This document shows positions 17,147 to 26,303 of a stretch of DNA of 64,000 nt, piece after piece. The DNA is taken from NCBI RefSeq assembly GCF_016591715.1, contig NZ_AP024109.1, positions 248,001 through 312,000 of the forward strand, read 5' to 3'. The stretch's first letter is position 1, and each line of letters opens with the position of its first letter. The stretch is from Mesorhizobium sp. J8 (GTDB lineage: Bacteria; Pseudomonadota; Alphaproteobacteria; Rhizobiales; Rhizobiaceae). The notes beneath the pieces are model-generated. The model was not told the origin of the DNA. It worked only from the letters and a program-made list of their open reading frames with translations, and ran no database searches. The position numbers and the translations under genes are program-made.

Positions 17147-18262
17147 TCACCGGAATTGTGCGGTTACGCTCCCCACGCTCTCCCGCTCCACGAGCGGGCA
17201 CTCCAGCTTGGTGATGGGATAGCGGCCGCGGCCGGGCGTCGGCGGCGTCTCGAGCTGCTCGATCGCCCATTGGCCCATCGCCAGATGCGGCAGGATCGAG
17301 GTCGTCAGCGGCGGGAAGAGATGACGGGCGATCTCCTCGTCGTCGTAACCGACCACGGAAATGTCCTGCGGGATATGCAGGCCGGCCTCCTTCAGCGCCT
17401 CGTAGCAGCCGATCGCGGTGCGGTCGTTCTGGCAGAAGATGGCGGTGGGACGCTCCTTCAGGGCGAGCAGCTTCACCGTCGCGGCATAGCCGGCGCTGGC
17501 CGACCAGTCGCCCTCGACCACCAGCTCCGGATCGAAGGGAATGTCGGCGGTGGCCAGGGCGCGCCGATAGCCCTTGAGCCGATCCTGCGCGGCCTGCATC
17601 CACGGCTCGCCGGTGATCGTGGCGATACGGCGATGGCCATGCGCGATCAGATGCCTGGTCGCGCTCTGGCCGCCGGCGATCTCGGAGGGGACCACGGCCG
17701 GGAAGGCATAGTCGGCGGTGTAGCAGTTGAGCAGGATGACCGGGATGTCCAGGCTGTAGAGGAAATCCGGCGCCGTGATCTCGCGGGTGAAAATGGTCAT
17801 ATAGATCAGCGCCGAGATGCCCCGCCGCGTCAGCGCCTGGATGGCGCGCGGCTCCATCAGCGCGTCGCCCATGGTTTGCGCTACCAGAAGCACATTGCCG
17901 GCGTTCCACGAGGCCTGCCGCGCGCCCTCGATGGCGACCACCGCCTCGGGGCTGGTGGCGAGCTGGTCGACCGCGAAGCCGATGACGCCGTCCAAGCCTT
18001 CGAACGGCGTCACCGGCGGCCGGAGCGCCGAGAAGACCGGCGGCGAATAGCCCAGCGCCCGCGCCGCCTCGATGACCCGGTCGCGCGTCTGCTGCGACAG
18101 CCTGATGCCCGGCGAATTGTTGAGCACGAACGACACCGTCGCCTGCGAGCAGCCGGCCGCGCGCGCGATGTCGGTCATGGTCACGCGCCCCTTGGGCTTG
18201 GCGGCCGGCTTGCGGCGCCTGGAAGCCCCGGGAGGATCGCTGAGTTCCGTCGGTTCGCTCAT
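17147..18262 (-). CDS. LacI family transcriptional regulator
   Basis: 371-residue LacI-type regulator. A Pro/Lys/Arg-rich N-terminal extension of about 26 residues precedes the helix-turn-helix (TMTDIARAAGCSQATVSFVL), followed by a sugar-binding-like domain with IFCQNDRTAIGCYEAL and VVGYDDEE. Divergent from a ribose-type ABC importer (18893-22533) and therefore its likely regulator. Confidence 0.92.
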   Translation of the reverse strand: MSEPTELSDPPGASRRRKPAAKPKGRVTMTDIARAAGCSQATVSFVLNNSPGIRLSQQTRDRVIEAARALGYSPPVFSALRPPVTPFEGLDGVIGFAVDQLATSPEAVVAIEGARQASWNAGNVLLVAQTMGDALMEPRAIQALTRRGISALIYMTIFTREITAPDFLYSLDIPVILLNCYTADYAFPAVVPSEIAGGQSATRHLIAHGHRRIATITGEPWMQAAQDRLKGYRRALATADIPFDPELVVEGDWSASAGYAATVKLLALKERPTAIFCQNDRTAIGCYEALKEAGLHIPQDISVVGYDDEEIARHLFPPLTTSILPHLAMGQWAIEQLETPPTPGRGRYPITKLECPLVERESVGSVTAQFR

Positions 18263-18892
18263 GGTCGTTTCCCAAACCCAGCCGGCTCTAAAGCAAAGGC
18301 CGACGGCAACGGCAAGATGGTCGAGGCCGGTGCGTTTATCGAGATCGCGGCTGACTAATACATATTACCAGACGCGGCATGCAAATTGCCGGCTGCGCCG
18401 CTTCGCAACGAAACCCGACTGACAAGGTCAGCAATGCTGACGATTCCCGTATTTTCCGCGTGGCCCCAGGCAACCGCCGCGCTCGCCCTCCTCACTCCCG
18501 GCGCGTCTTCCGACCAGCGTCTCCTCCATTGCGAAAGCGCGCGTCTTGGTCCCATAACTAATACTCTTTACTAATAGTCGTTAGCGTTCTACTGTCAACT
18601 CGCCGTCGCCGCCCGGGCTTCCGTCCGGTGATGGCGGTTGAGAGGGATGCTCGCTCGGGACCCGGCGGTCCCGCCGGTTTGGGCGCGCTTCCATCCTCAC
18701 GAAAATGTCAGACAAATCGGACTATTTACGAACGTCACATGAGTGTCTAGTGTCTCGACCGCGGCCGGATCGGCACCGTTCTTAAGTCGGCGGACCTTTG
18801 CGCCGTACCCTTGAGGAGGAGGATTGTCCGGGCCGCGGCCGAGACATCGGCGACGAGTTCTACAAGGCAAGTTCTACAAGGGAGGTTGAACT
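18263..18892. promoter_or_regulatory. 630-bp divergent promoter region with operator-like repeats
   Basis: No gene is seen here. TAATA-CA-TATTA (18356-18367) is a perfect dyad. ACTAATA occurs at 18557 and 18570 as a direct repeat, followed by CTAA ... TTAG. A 12-base direct repeat AGTTCTACAAGG lies just before the importer start. The AT-rich dyads stand out in GC-rich surroundings and are candidate LacI operators. Confidence 0.4.
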
Positions 18893-19855
18893 ATGAAATC
18901 CATGATCCGCAATGCATCTGTCGCCGCGGCGGCCCTGCTCATCGGGCTCGCGGCCACGGCGGTTACCCGCGCCGACGACAAGCCGACGCTGGCCTTCGTC
19001 GTCAACGGCGCGTCAGACTTCTGGAAGGCGGCGGAAGCCGGTGTGAAGAAGGCGCAGGCCGAATTGCCCGACTACAATCTCGAGCTGAAGTATCCGGAGC
19101 AGTCCTCGGTCGCCATCCAGCAGCGTCTGATGGACGATCTGGTGACGGCGGGCGTCAAGGGCATCATGGTCTCGGCCGTCGATCCCAAGACCTCGACCGA
19201 CGGGCTGAACAAGATCGCCTCGGAAACCGCGCTGTTCACCACCGACTCCGATGCGCCGCAAACCAAGCGCGTCGCCTATATCGGCTCGTCCAACGTCGAT
19301 GCCGGCAAGCAGGCGGCCGAGATCGCCAAGAAGGCGATGCCCAACGGCGGCAAGTGCCTGGGCTTCGTCGGCCTGCTCGGCGCCGACAACGCCAAGGAGC
19401 GCATCCAGGGCATGAAGGACGGGCTCGCCGGCAGCAAGATCGAGCTGGTTGACGTCCGCGGCGACGATATCGACCAGGCGCGCGCCAAGAAGAATGTCGA
19501 GGACGCGCTGGTCGCCAGCCCCGACATCAACTGCATGGTCGGCTTCTACTCCTACAACACGCCGCGCATCTATGAAGCGCTGCGCGACGCCGGCAAGCTC
19601 GGCCAGATCACCGTCGTCGGCTTCGACGACGATCCGATCACGCTGGGCGGCGTCAAGGAAGGCACCGTCGCCGCCACCGTGGTGCAGCAGCCGTTCGAAT
19701 GGGCCTATCAGGGCATGAAGCTGATGGCCGCCTATCTCAAGGGCGACAAGTCGGGCATCCCGGCCAACAACCTGATCATCATCCCGACCAAGATCATCGG
19801 CAAGGATGACGTCGACGCCTACGCCGCCAACCTCAAGGCGATGGCGGGCAAGTAA
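18893..19855 (+). CDS. Sugar ABC transporter substrate-binding protein
   Basis: 320-residue periplasmic binding protein of the ribose class with signal peptide (1-27, cleavage TRA-DD). Strong GGGAGG site before the ATG. Segments IMVSAVDPKTSTDGLNK, FTTDSDAP and VVGFDDDPITLGGVKEG are typical of type I sugar-binding proteins. First gene of the importer 18893-22533. Ligand unknown; no catabolic enzyme is linked, so it cannot be guessed safely. Confidence 0.9.
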   Translation: MKSMIRNASVAAAALLIGLAATAVTRADDKPTLAFVVNGASDFWKAAEAGVKKAQAELPDYNLELKYPEQSSVAIQQRLMDDLVTAGVKGIMVSAVDPKTSTDGLNKIASETALFTTDSDAPQTKRVAYIGSSNVDAGKQAAEIAKKAMPNGGKCLGFVGLLGADNAKERIQGMKDGLAGSKIELVDVRGDDIDQARAKKNVEDALVASPDINCMVGFYSYNTPRIYEALRDAGKLGQITVVGFDDDPITLGGVKEGTVAATVVQQPFEWAYQGMKLMAAYLKGDKSGIPANNLIIIPTKIIGKDDVDAYAANLKAMAGK

Positions 19856-19869
19856 GCCCGGCACAGTTG

Positions 19870-19900
19870 CGCCGGCTCAAGGGCTTGCCTTGAGCCGGCG
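19870..19900 (+). terminator. Hairpin between binding-protein and ATPase genes
   Basis: Perfect 13-bp arms CGCCGGCTCAAGG (19870-19882) and CCTTGAGCCGGCG (19888-19900) around a 5-base loop, without a long U-run. Likely raises the binding protein over the membrane components by partial termination or mRNA protection. Confidence 0.65.
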
Positions 19901-19975
19901 TTCGTATTGACGGACCCGCCAAGGCCCGTCAGTCTGTGGCCACCGGCTGTTGCCCGTGCGGTAAACTTAGGCGCG

Positions 19976-21541
19976 ATGACCTCTACCGATACCACTCCCC
20001 CGGACACCGCTCCGTTCCTGAGCCTGGAGGCCGTGCGCAAGACCTATCCGGGCGTTGTCGCCCTGGACCGGTTCTCCATGGAGGTCCGGCCTGGAGAGGT
20101 CATCGGCCTTGTCGGTGAAAACGGCGCCGGCAAATCGACACTGATGAAGATCCTCGGCGGCGTGACGCGGCCGGACAGCGGCACCATCACCGTGGATGGC
20201 GCGGCGCATGATGGGCTGACCGTCGAGCAGAGCATCGGCTCCGGCATAGCCTTCGTGCATCAGGAATTGAACCTCTTCGAAAACCTCGACGTCGCCGCCA
20301 ACATCTTCTTCGGCCGCGAGCCGCTGCGCGCCGGTCTGCTGAAGCTGGTCGACCGTGCCAAGCTGCGCGAGATGGTGGCGCCGCTGCTAAAGCGCGTCGG
20401 CGCCAATTTCTCGGCCGATGCGCCTGTGGCATCGCTGTCGCTCGCCCAGCAGCAGATGGTCGAGATCGCCAAGGCGCTGTCGATCAAGGCCCGCCTTGTC
20501 ATCCTCGATGAGCCGACCTCCAGCCTGCCGATCGCCGAAACCGAAAAGCTGCTCGACGTCATCAAGGGGCTGAAGGCGCAAGGCATCAGCGTCATCTTCA
20601 TCTCGCACCGGCTGCATGAGATCGAGCGCGTCGCCGACCGTGTCGTGGTGCTGCGCGACGGCACGCTGGCCGGCACGCTGGCGAAGGACCGGATCAACCA
20701 CGACGAGATGGTCAAGCTGATGATCGGCCGCATGCTGAAGGAGCGCGAGAAGGCGGGCGAAGCCACGCGCGCGCCGGGCAGCGTGGCTCTGTCGGCCGAC
20801 GCTATCCGCACCAGCACCTACCCGGACAGGCCAGTCAGCCTCGAACTGAGGCGCGCGGAGATTCTCGGCCTCGCCGGCCTTGTCGGCTCCGGCCGCACCG
20901 AGTTGGCGCGCGTGCTGTTCGGCATCGACGAGCGTTTGGCCGGCAGCGTCACGCTCGACGGCAAGCCGTTCAACGTCGGCTCGGCCGCCGACGCGGTGGC
21001 GAACGGCATCTTCCTGGTGCCGGAGGACCGCAAGCTCACCGGCATATTGCTCGATCTCTCGATCGCGCAGAACATTACGCTGCCCAACCTGCCGGCGCAT
21101 GCCAGGCGTTCGCTGGTCTCGACCGGCGCCGAGCTCGCGACCGCCGAAAAGCAGAAGAAGAACCTCGGCATCAAGGCGCCGTCGGTCTTGACCCGCACCG
21201 GCACGCTGTCGGGCGGCAACCAGCAGAAAGTGGTGCTGGCCAAATGGCTGGCGATGAATCCGAAGGTGATGATCCTGGACGAGCCGACGCGCGGCATCGA
21301 CATCGGCGCCAAGGCCGAGATCTACGGACTGATGCGGGCGCTGGCCGATGCCGGCGTCGCCGTGCTGATGATCTCCAGCGACATGGAGGAGGTGATCGGC
21401 GTGTCGGACCGCATCGCGGTCATGCATGAGGGGCAGATCTCCGGCATCCTCGACAAAGACGATTTCAGCCAGGAGAACGTGCTCTTGCTGGCGGTCGGCA
21501 AGAAGCCGAGGTCGCTGCAAGCGGCGGGAGGAGTTGAATGA
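19976..21541 (+). CDS. Sugar ABC transporter ATP-binding protein, two-domain (RbsA type)
   Basis: 521-residue ATPase with two fused nucleotide-binding domains. The first has Walker A GENGAGKS (47-54), signature LSLAQQQ and LVILDEPTSSL. The second has the degenerate Walker A region LVGSGRTELA usual for RbsA proteins, signature LSGGNQQK and MILDEPTRGIDIGAK. The ATG at 19976 follows the hairpin; a longer frame upstream is not needed. Its stop overlaps the permease start (ATGA). Confidence 0.93.
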   Translation: MTSTDTTPPDTAPFLSLEAVRKTYPGVVALDRFSMEVRPGEVIGLVGENGAGKSTLMKILGGVTRPDSGTITVDGAAHDGLTVEQSIGSGIAFVHQELNLFENLDVAANIFFGREPLRAGLLKLVDRAKLREMVAPLLKRVGANFSADAPVASLSLAQQQMVEIAKALSIKARLVILDEPTSSLPIAETEKLLDVIKGLKAQGISVIFISHRLHEIERVADRVVVLRDGTLAGTLAKDRINHDEMVKLMIGRMLKEREKAGEATRAPGSVALSADAIRTSTYPDRPVSLELRRAEILGLAGLVGSGRTELARVLFGIDERLAGSVTLDGKPFNVGSAADAVANGIFLVPEDRKLTGILLDLSIAQNITLPNLPAHARRSLVSTGAELATAEKQKKNLGIKAPSVLTRTGTLSGGNQQKVVLAKWLAMNPKVMILDEPTRGIDIGAKAEIYGLMRALADAGVAVLMISSDMEEVIGVSDRIAVMHEGQISGILDKDDFSQENVLLLAVGKKPRSLQAAGGVE

Positions 21542-22533
21542 GCAAGAAAGATCTCGGCCTGCTGATCCTGATCCTGGTGGTCGGCGCGGTGGTGACGGCC
21601 ATCAATCCGCGGTTCCTGTCGGCGATCAACCTTGCCAACACCTCCAACCTCGTCGCCCTGTTCGGCATCCTGTCGATCGGCCAGGCCTTCGTCATCATCA
21701 CCGGCGGCATCGAATTGTCGGTCGGTTCGCTGATCGCCCTGCTCGGCACGCTGTTCATCGACTTCATCGCGGTGCGCGAGCTGGACTGGCCGCTGGCCTT
21801 CGTGGTGATCATCGCGCTCGGCGCCGTCATCGGCTTCGTGCATGGCTGGCTGATCACGCGGCTGAAATTGCAGCCCTTCGTGGTGACGCTGTGCGGCCTC
21901 CTGATCTATCGCGGCGTGGCGCGTTTCTATACCGCCGACGGCACAGCGGGCTTCGCCTTCGGGCAGAATTTCCCGACGCTCGAATTCCTGACCGCGGGCC
22001 GCTCCTACGGCTTGCCGAACTCCTTCATCGCGCTGATCGTCATCGCCATCGTCATGTGGGTGGTGCTGCACCGCTCGGTGTTCGGCCGCTATCTCTACGC
22101 CATCGGCAAGAACGAGGAGGCGGCGAAATACTCCGGCATCCGCACCGGCCGGATCATTATCGCGGCCTATGTCATCTGCGGCGTGCTGACGGCGCTGTCG
22201 GCGATCTATTTCGCCATGTACACGCGCTCGATCTCGCCGGCGAGCCATGGCCAGTTCTACGAGCTCTATGCCATTGCGGCAGCGGTGCTCGGCGGCTTCT
22301 CGCTGCGTGGCGGCGAGGGCTCGCTGGTCGGCGTCGTCCTCGGCACCGTGCTGCTGCAGGAGCTGCAGAACCTCGTCAACCTGCTCGGCATCCCCTCATC
22401 GCTCAACTTCGCGGTGATGGGTGGCGTGATCCTGATCGGCGTGCTGGTCGACCAGCAATGGGGTGTCTTCCGCGCCCGGCGCCGCATGATCGAAGCGACG
22501 CGCCAGAACGTTGCGGGCGCGCCGGCGGAATAG
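21538..22533 (+). CDS. Sugar ABC transporter permease (RbsC type)
   Basis: 331-residue inner-membrane permease. FVIITGGIELSVGSLIAL and AAAVLGGFSLRGGEGSLVGVVLG are the conserved family blocks. Overlaps the ATPase gene by four bases and ends the operon; repeats follow. Confidence 0.93.
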   Translation: MSKKDLGLLILILVVGAVVTAINPRFLSAINLANTSNLVALFGILSIGQAFVIITGGIELSVGSLIALLGTLFIDFIAVRELDWPLAFVVIIALGAVIGFVHGWLITRLKLQPFVVTLCGLLIYRGVARFYTADGTAGFAFGQNFPTLEFLTAGRSYGLPNSFIALIVIAIVMWVVLHRSVFGRYLYAIGKNEEAAKYSGIRTGRIIIAAYVICGVLTALSAIYFAMYTRSISPASHGQFYELYAIAAAVLGGFSLRGGEGSLVGVVLGTVLLQELQNLVNLLGIPSSLNFAVMGGVILIGVLVDQQWGVFRARRRMIEATRQNVAGAPAE

Positions 22534-22543
22534 CCTCGCTCTA

Positions 22544-22592
22544 ATGCATGTCGCCCAGAAGTGTGCAGCGGTTCTGGGGCAACGACATGCAT
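22544..22592. repeat. ATGCATGTCG inverted-terminal repeat element, copy 1
   Basis: 49-bp element with 10-bp perfect terminal inverted repeats (ATGCATGTCG / CGACATGCAT). The second copy is at 23709-23755, and together they flank the amino acid binding-protein gene. The rest of the 22534-22821 gap has a further palindromic repeat (AAAGCGCG ... CGCGCTTT, about 22610-22648) and no gene. Confidence 0.8.
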
Positions 22593-22821
22593 CAAAACAA
22601 AAGACCTAAAGCGCGTCGCCTGAATCCGTTTCGGCGCGGCGCGCTTTAGGCTCACGGTCCCTGTTGGATCGATGCTCGCGGTGAAGCCGGCGGGCAGGCC
22701 GGGATTCGCGGGCGGATTGCAACAACGCGTGAAGCGGAAAACTGCCCTTGTCGCAGAATGGGGGCTGGGCTAAGCAATTGGTATCAGAGGGTTCCAAGAA
22801 CAAAATACGGGAGACACTGTT

Positions 22822-23664
22822 GTGACATCATCACGTTGGATCGCGCTCGCGGCGCTGGCGTTGACTTGCTCGACTCCGGCGCTGGCCAAGGACTGGAAAA
22901 CCGTCACCGTCGCCATGGAGGGCTCCTACGCGCCCTGGAACCAGACGGATGCCAGCGGCAAGATCGTCGGCTTCGAGGTCGACATCCTCAACGACGTCTG
23001 CGCCCGCGCCAAGCTCGAATGCAAGATCGTCGCGCAGGATTGGGACGGCGTCATTCCCGGCCTCACCGCAGGCAAGTTCGACATCGTCATGGACGGCATG
23101 TCGATCACCGAGGAACGCATGAAGACGATCGACTTCTCGATCCCCTATGCCTCTTCGCCGGTGGCTTTCCTGGCCGACAAGAACGGCCCGCTGGCCAATA
23201 TGTCCAACAGCGGCAAGATGATCGACCTGTCGAAGGACGACGCTGAATCCAAGGCAGCGCTCGACACGCTACGCAAGGAGCTCACCGGCAAGAATGTCGG
23301 CCTGCAGGTATCGACCACCGAGGCGACCTTCGCCGACAAATATCTCAAGGACGTCGCCAACGTCCATGAATACAAGACCACCGACGAGCACGACCTCGAC
23401 CTGATGGCGGGCCGCATCGATGTGGCCTTCGCCGACACCACCTATTTCCTCGGCACGCTGGCCAAGCCCGATGCCAAGGACCTTGAATTCGTCGGCCCGC
23501 AATTCAAGGGTGGTCCGATCCTCGGACCGGGCATCGGGGCGGCCTTCCGCAAGACCGACAAGGACCTGCAGGACATCTACAACAAGGCGCTCAAGGCCGC
23601 GCTCGACGACGGCTCGGTGTCGAAATACTCCATGCAATGGTTCAAGATCGACATTACCAAGTAA
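22822..23664 (+). CDS. Polar amino acid/opine-type ABC substrate-binding protein
   Basis: 280-residue family 3 periplasmic binding protein with a 22-residue signal peptide (TPALA-K). Ligand-binding lobes are evident from GSYAPWNQTDASGKIVGFEV, WDGVIPGLTAGKFDIVMDGM, SITEERMKTIDFSIPY and the C-terminal YSMQWFKIDIT. The pattern resembles lysine/arginine/ornithine and octopine/nopaline binders. GTG start at 22822. Followed by an intrinsic terminator and then two permeases and an ATPase. Confidence 0.9.
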   Translation: MTSSRWIALAALALTCSTPALAKDWKTVTVAMEGSYAPWNQTDASGKIVGFEVDILNDVCARAKLECKIVAQDWDGVIPGLTAGKFDIVMDGMSITEERMKTIDFSIPYASSPVAFLADKNGPLANMSNSGKMIDLSKDDAESKAALDTLRKELTGKNVGLQVSTTEATFADKYLKDVANVHEYKTTDEHDLDLMAGRIDVAFADTTYFLGTLAKPDAKDLEFVGPQFKGGPILGPGIGAAFRKTDKDLQDIYNKALKAALDDGSVSKYSMQWFKIDITK

Positions 23665-23670
23665 TGTCGC

Positions 23671-23700
23671 AACGGGAGCAGCCAAGGCTGCTCCCGTTTT
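23671..23700 (+). terminator. Intrinsic terminator inside the amino acid importer operon
   Basis: AACGGGAGCAGCC (23671-23683) pairs with GGCTGCTCCCGTT (23686-23698), followed by TTTT. It is placed directly after the binding-protein gene, so downstream membrane genes depend on read-through. Confidence 0.8.
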
Positions 23701-23708
23701 GCATTGAG

Positions 23709-23755
23709 TGCATGTCGTCCGAAAGTGCGTAGCGGTTTTGGGACAACGACATGCA
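23709..23755. repeat. ATGCATGTCG inverted-terminal repeat element, copy 2
   Basis: 47-bp copy of the element at 22544, with TGCATGTCG and CGACATGCA ends and a similar core (GTGCGTAGCGGTTTTGGGAC). Confidence 0.8.
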
Positions 23756-23806
23756 TCAAAGGCAGGCAACCGTCGATACCTATCTCGGCGCCCGCAGGAG
23801 CCGTAA

Positions 23807-24553
23807 GTGGAGTTTCTCAACGATCTCAAGGACCAGGTGGCGACGGCCTATGAGCTGTTGGCCGCCGGCTGGGGCGTGCAGCTGCTCTGGGGCATCGCCT
23901 GGACGCTCGCCGTCACCGTCGTCTCGATGCTGATTGGCGCCGTGCTTGGGTCGCTGGTGGCGGCTGCCAAGCTTTCGCATCGCGGCGGATTGCGATTTAT
24001 CGGCGAGAGCTACACCACCATCTTCCGCGGCGAGCCGGAACTTTTGATCATCTATCTCTTCTACTATGGCGGCACACAGGTTCTGACTGGCGTGGCGCGG
24101 TCCACTGGATCGATCGGCTCGACCGACATCTTGAACATGCCGAGCTTCCTCGGCGGCGTGCTTGCGGTCGGCATCATTTCCGGCGCCTATCAGGCCGAGG
24201 TTTTTCGCGGGTCGTTCCTGGCAATCCACCGCGGCGAGTTGGAAGCGGCCCGCGCCTACGGCATGTCGGCCTGGCTGCGCTTTCGCCTGGTGATCATGCC
24301 GCAGGTGCTGCGCCTCGCGGTGCCGGGGCTGGGCAATGTCTGGCAATTGACCATCAAGGATTCGGCGCTGATATCGGTCACCGGCGTCGCCGAGCTGATG
24401 CTCACCGCGAACAAGGCGGCGCGTTCCACGCACCATTCGCTGCTTTTCTACACGGTCGCAGGCATCCTTTACCTGGTGATGACCTCGGTCTCGACGCCGA
24501 TCTTCGAAAAGGCCGAGCGTTACACCTCGCGCAGTTTCACGCGGCCGAAGTGA
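23807..24553 (+). CDS. Amino acid ABC transporter permease (HisQ/OccQ type)
   Basis: 248-residue permease with the EFRGEPELL-like FRGEPELLIIYLFYYGG motif and the EAARAYGMSAWLRFRLVIMPQVLRLAVPGLGN cytoplasmic-loop region, read here in shorter pieces: EAARAYGMSAW and LRLAVPGLGN. GTG start at 23807. Pairs with the next gene as the heteromeric membrane channel. Confidence 0.93.
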   Translation: MEFLNDLKDQVATAYELLAAGWGVQLLWGIAWTLAVTVVSMLIGAVLGSLVAAAKLSHRGGLRFIGESYTTIFRGEPELLIIYLFYYGGTQVLTGVARSTGSIGSTDILNMPSFLGGVLAVGIISGAYQAEVFRGSFLAIHRGELEAARAYGMSAWLRFRLVIMPQVLRLAVPGLGNVWQLTIKDSALISVTGVAELMLTANKAARSTHHSLLFYTVAGILYLVMTSVSTPIFEKAERYTSRSFTRPK

Positions 24554-24554
24554 G

Positions 24555-25292
24555 GTGGCGGTGGATTTCGACTTCTATCTTTCCACAATGTGGAGCGTGC
24601 TCAAGGCGCTGCCGCTGACGCTCGAGATCTGGTTCTTCGGCATCGCCTTCGGGCTCGTCATCGCCACCGGCCTGACCTGGCTGCGGGCTTCCGGCTACAA
24701 ATTGGGTGAATATTTCACCCGCGCCTATGTCTTCGTCTTCCGCGGCTCGCCGCTCCTGGTGCAGCTCTATCTGATCTATTTCGGGCTCTCCCAGTTCGAT
24801 TTCGTCCGCCACAGCCCGATCCTGTGGCCGATCTTGCGCGATCCGATGTATTGCACGATCGTCGCCATGGCCTTGAACACGGCCGCCTATGAAAGCGAGA
24901 TTTTCCGCGGCGCGCTGCGGGCGGTGCCTGTCGGGCAGATAGAGGCGGCCAAGGCGTTCGGCATGTCGGCCTTCACCCGCTTCCGCCTCGTCACGCTGCC
25001 GATCGCGCTGCGGCTCGCTCTGCCGGCCTATTCGACCGAGATCATCCTGATGACCAAGGCCACTGCACTCGCTTCCGTGGTCACCATCATGGAGATGATG
25101 GGAACGGCGCAGAAGATCCAGCACGACACGTTCCGGCCGATCGAGGTGCTGACCTGCGCCGGCGTGATCTACCTGCTGCTCAACCTGTCGATTGCCCGGC
25201 TGTTCGCCTGGGTCGAATACCGGCTTTCGCCGCAGTTGCGGCCGCCGCCCGAGCAGAGCCAACTCGTCAAACCCGTACCGGAGGTGTTGTGA
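24555..25292 (+). CDS. Amino acid ABC transporter permease (HisM/OccM type)
   Basis: 245-residue permease with FRGSPLLVQLYLIYFGL and EAAKAFGMSAFTRFRLVTLP. Begins right after the preceding permease stop (GTG start) and overlaps the ATPase gene by one base, so the module is tightly coupled. Confidence 0.93.
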   Translation: MAVDFDFYLSTMWSVLKALPLTLEIWFFGIAFGLVIATGLTWLRASGYKLGEYFTRAYVFVFRGSPLLVQLYLIYFGLSQFDFVRHSPILWPILRDPMYCTIVAMALNTAAYESEIFRGALRAVPVGQIEAAKAFGMSAFTRFRLVTLPIALRLALPAYSTEIILMTKATALASVVTIMEMMGTAQKIQHDTFRPIEVLTCAGVIYLLLNLSIARLFAWVEYRLSPQLRPPPEQSQLVKPVPEVL

Positions 25293-26107
25293 TGTCGGCA
25301 AATGTCGCTGCTGCCGCGCAAGCGGCACCGTCCTCCGGCGAGACGCCCGCGATCAGCGTCAAGAACCTGCGCAAGTGCTTCGGCGATCACGAGGTGCTCA
25401 AGGGCATTTCGCTGGAAGCCCATAAGGGCGACGTGATTTCCATCCTTGGCTCCTCGGGCTCCGGCAAGAGCACGATGCTGCGCTGCATCAATCTCCTGGA
25501 GACCCCGGATTCCGGCGAGGTGCGGGTCGACGGCGAGCTCATCAAGATGAAGCAAAGCCGCGATGGTCATCAGGCGCCGGCCGATATCCGCCAGGTGGAG
25601 CGGATCCGCGCCAACCTCGCCATGGTGTTCCAGAGCTTCAATCTCTGGTCGCACATGACGGTGCTGGAAAACCTCGTTGCCGCGCCGACGCATGTTTTGA
25701 AGCGGCCGCGCGCCGAGTGCCTGGAGCAGGCCGAGGCCTTGCTGAAGCGCGTCGGCATATGGGAGCGGCGCAACTACTATCCGCCGCATATGTCGGGCGG
25801 CCAGCAGCAGCGTGCCGCGATCGCCCGGGCGCTTGCGATGAACCCCAAGGTGATGCTGTTCGACGAGCCGACATCGGCGCTCGATCCTGAACTGGTCGGC
25901 GAGGTCCTGCGCGTCATGCGCTCGCTCGCCGAGGAAGGGCGCACCATGCTGGTCGTCACCCACGAGATGGGCTTCGCCCGGGACGTGTCGAGCAAGGTGA
26001 TGTTCCTGCACAAGGGCGAGGTGGATTCGGCCGGCGAGCCGAAGGAGATGTTCGCCAGGCCGCCGACGCCGCAGTTCAAGCAGTTCATCGCCAACTTCAA
26101 TAAGTGA
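25292..26107 (+). CDS. Amino acid ABC transporter ATP-binding protein (HisP/OccP type)
   Basis: 271-residue ATPase with Walker A GSSGSGKST, a Q-loop with FQSFNLWSHMTVLEN, signature MSGGQQQR and Walker B VMLFDEPTSALDPE. ATG at 25292 with GAGGTG five bases upstream is preferred to a GTG at 25289. Last gene of the importer, convergent with phnN across a palindromic repeat. Confidence 0.95.
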   Translation: MSANVAAAAQAAPSSGETPAISVKNLRKCFGDHEVLKGISLEAHKGDVISILGSSGSGKSTMLRCINLLETPDSGEVRVDGELIKMKQSRDGHQAPADIRQVERIRANLAMVFQSFNLWSHMTVLENLVAAPTHVLKRPRAECLEQAEALLKRVGIWERRNYYPPHMSGGQQQRAAIARALAMNPKVMLFDEPTSALDPELVGEVLRVMRSLAEEGRTMLVVTHEMGFARDVSSKVMFLHKGEVDSAGEPKEMFARPPTPQFKQFIANFNK

Positions 26108-26114
26108 AGCGCCT

Positions 26115-26295
26115 CCCTTCTCCCCCTGTGGGAGAAGGTGGCCGCGAAGCGGCCGGATGAGGGTGCTGGAAGAAACGAGGCGCTGAAGAATAGGATGCGT
26201 ACAGCGCTCATTTCGGCATCGCAGCGATCCTCCAACACCCCTCATCCGTCTCGGCGCTGCGCGCCGATCCACCTTCTCCCCACAAGGGGAGAAGG
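26115..26295. repeat. Inverted pair of CTTCTCCCC repeats between convergent genes
   Basis: CTTCTCCCC...GGAGAAGGTG...GGATGAGGG (from about 26117) recurs in reverse orientation (CCCTCATCCG ... CACCTTCTCCCC, ending about 26295). The pair fills the gap between the convergent ATPase and phnN genes and may terminate both transcripts. Single copies or fragments occur near 46880 and 48030. Confidence 0.75.
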
Positions 26296-26303
26296 GGAAG
26301 ATA

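Noticed and set aside
22610-22648. AAAGCGCG ... CGCGCTTT palindrome as a terminator for the importer operon
   Set aside because: No U-run and a long loop; it looks like a common rhizobial intergenic repeat. Termination there is possible but not supported.
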